Positions 6,449 through 7,771 of a stretch of DNA of 7,771 nucleotides are shown in pieces. The DNA lies in contig CAMBEY010000134.1 in NCBI GenBank assembly GCA_945865705.1, forward strand, positions 1 through 7,771, read 5' to 3'. This stretch comes from Candidatus Sulfopaludibacter sp. SbA3. GTDB taxonomy: Bacteria; Acidobacteriota; Terriglobia; 2-12-FULL-54-10. The notes under the pieces were generated by a model. It searched no databases. It saw only the letters and a list, made by a program, of their open reading frames with translations, and was not told the origin of the DNA. The position numbers and the translations under genes were made by a program. The first letter of the stretch is position 1; every line of letters starts with the position of its first letter.

Positions 6449-7771
6449 CTAGAACGATAGGCGAAGCGCAAACTGCAACTGCCGCGAAGTTGTCACCGTG
6501 CGGGTGATCTGGCCGATGCGCGAATTGCTATTGCCGTTGCTGCCGGTGAAGATGAACTGTGAGCCGTTCGGCGGACCCGAGAGCGTCGGGTGATTGAAGA
6601 TGTTGAACATCTCGGCGCGGAACTGCAGCCGCTTTTCGCCGCTCAACACGAAGTCGCGCTGGAGTGAAGCGTCGGCGGAGAAAACATCTTCCGTGATAAT
6701 TGTGTTGCGCCCCACATTGCCCATCGTGCCCGGCGCCGGCAGGCTGAAGGCGCAGGGATCGAAGTAATAGCGGGCGTCGCCCACCTCTCGCGCCGGCAGA
6801 TTACGCCGGCCATTGCTGTCGCTGCAGCCGGCGGAGGTGCCGGTGCTGGGATTGTTGCTGAATCCAGGAATCAGATTGGCGCGCGCCGCGGAAAACAAAT
6901 AGCCTGGACGGCGAACGCTCACGCGCGCGCTGAACGGACTGCCGTTGCGCCAGCCCACAATACCGCCCATGCGCCAGCGGCCTGCGATGCGACTCAGCAG
7001 CGGAGAGCCGAGCGTGTTCGGACTGGTAAGGAAGTAATTTACCGAGATACGATGCCGTTGGTCGCCATTGGAAAGCCCGCGGTCGAGCAGGCGATCGAAG
7101 CCATATTGCAGTTCTACGGGACTCAGGTTTGAAGCATCGTCAACGGACTTGGACCAGGTGTAGCTGAACTGCACGGACATGCCGCGCCGCGGGGCCTTAT
7201 TCAACGAGACTTGCAGTGAGTTGTAGAACGACTGCGCATCGGTGGAGTACTGCTCGATGCTATTGAACGCCTGATTCACCGGTCCGGCCGCGGCGCCAGT
7301 AACGGGCAGGCAGTTGGGATTGATGTCCTGCGCGCGCACTTCGGCGGCATTCGGCGGGAAACAGAGCGAGCCGTCGGGCAGCTTCACCGGCGGCGGGTAC
7401 AGATTGGCTTCGTAGCCGCGCATCAGATGATTACCGCGCGTGCCCACATAGCCGGTACGCAGGGTCCAGCCGGCGAAGGGCTGCTGGAGCGTGAAGTTGT
7501 AGCGCAGCACACTGGGCAGCTTAATGTTGTTGTAATCGAGCGTCTTGGTGGAGAGGCGGAAGTTTCCCTGCTGCGCCGCGAGCAACGCATCGGGGAACAA
7601 GCCCTGCACCCGCTGATTGGTCAGCACGGCGATGCGGTAAAACGGCGTGGTGTTCTTCACCGGATCAATCAGGTAATAAAGAATCTGGTCGTGATAGATG
7701 CCAAAGCCCGCACTGATCACCGTGTCGCGCTTGGACCACGGCGCCCAGGTGAGGCCGATGCGCGGCGAGAC
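6449..7771 (-). CDS. Oar-like TonB-dependent receptor, C-terminal part
   Basis: The frame is open from the window edge at 7771 to the TAG at 6449-6451, giving 440 residues; the gene starts outside the window. The first visible residues, SPRIGLTWAPWSKRDTVISA, then GFGIYHD, match the conserved barrel segment of acidobacterial Oar-type receptors. Further on are NSLQVSLNKAPRRGMSVQFS with YTWSKSVDDASN, then GWRNGSPFSARV, and RAEMFNIFNHP at about fragment residues 385-395. It ends LQFALRLSF with a terminal Phe, as outer-membrane barrels do. These proteins usually carry an N-terminal carboxypeptidase-regulatory-like domain and a plug domain, which would be upstream on the minus strand. They are thought to import glycans, peptides or chelates using TonB energy. 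The substrate cannot be inferred here. No frameshift is visible in the part present. Confidence 0.9.
   Translation of the reverse strand, partial: VSPRIGLTWAPWSKRDTVISAGFGIYHDQILYYLIDPVKNTTPFYRIAVLTNQRVQGLFPDALLAAQQGNFRLSTKTLDYNNIKLPSVLRYNFTLQQPFAGWTLRTGYVGTRGNHLMRGYEANLYPPPVKLPDGSLCFPPNAAEVRAQDINPNCLPVTGAAAGPVNQAFNSIEQYSTDAQSFYNSLQVSLNKAPRRGMSVQFSYTWSKSVDDASNLSPVELQYGFDRLLDRGLSNGDQRHRISVNYFLTSPNTLGSPLLSRIAGRWRMGGIVGWRNGSPFSARVSVRRPGYLFSAARANLIPGFSNNPSTGTSAGCSDSNGRRNLPAREVGDARYYFDPCAFSLPAPGTMGNVGRNTIITEDVFSADASLQRDFVLSGEKRLQFRAEMFNIFNHPTLSGPPNGSQFIFTGSNGNSNSRIGQITRTVTTSRQLQFALRLSF

Overview
The window reads as chromosomal DNA from an Acidobacteriota-like bacterium. This is an inference from gene content: a DUF5916-type outer-membrane barrel protein, an Oar-like TonB-dependent receptor, an RHS-type sequence and a monoheme protein with a WGGW motif. 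No rRNA or other phylogenetic marker is present.

Layout. (1) Bases 1-207 (+) are the 3' end of a [2Fe-2S] subunit of a molybdenum hydroxylase. (2) Bases 325-2589 (+) encode an exported protein with an N-terminal CBM9-like domain and a DUF5916 beta-barrel. (3) Bases 2707-4011 (+) encode an exported protein with one CXXCH haem site. (4) Bases 4121-6181 are a block of mobile-element and defence debris. It holds a DDE/rve transposase lacking its N-terminus (+), a possible tyrosine-integrase scrap (-), the first 46 or so residues of an AbiJ N-terminal-domain-4-like protein (-), about 400 bases with no gene, and a frameshifted RHS fragment (+). (5) Bases 6175-6435 (-) encode a small two-helix membrane protein. 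(6) Bases 6449-7771 (-) are the C-terminal 440 residues of an Oar-like TonB-dependent receptor whose 5' end lies outside the window.

How the genes relate. The barrel protein and the haem protein are codirectional, both exported and 117 bases apart, so they could share a cell-envelope role, but nothing here fixes a substrate. The receptor and the small membrane protein are codirectional on the minus strand with 13 bases between stop and start, and are probably cotranscribed. The debris block separates these two convergent envelope units and looks like a site of repeated insertion and decay. I found no intact novel system, CRISPR array, tRNA or rRNA. The most interesting items are the AbiJ-like fragment, the debris block, and the barrel plus haem-protein pair.
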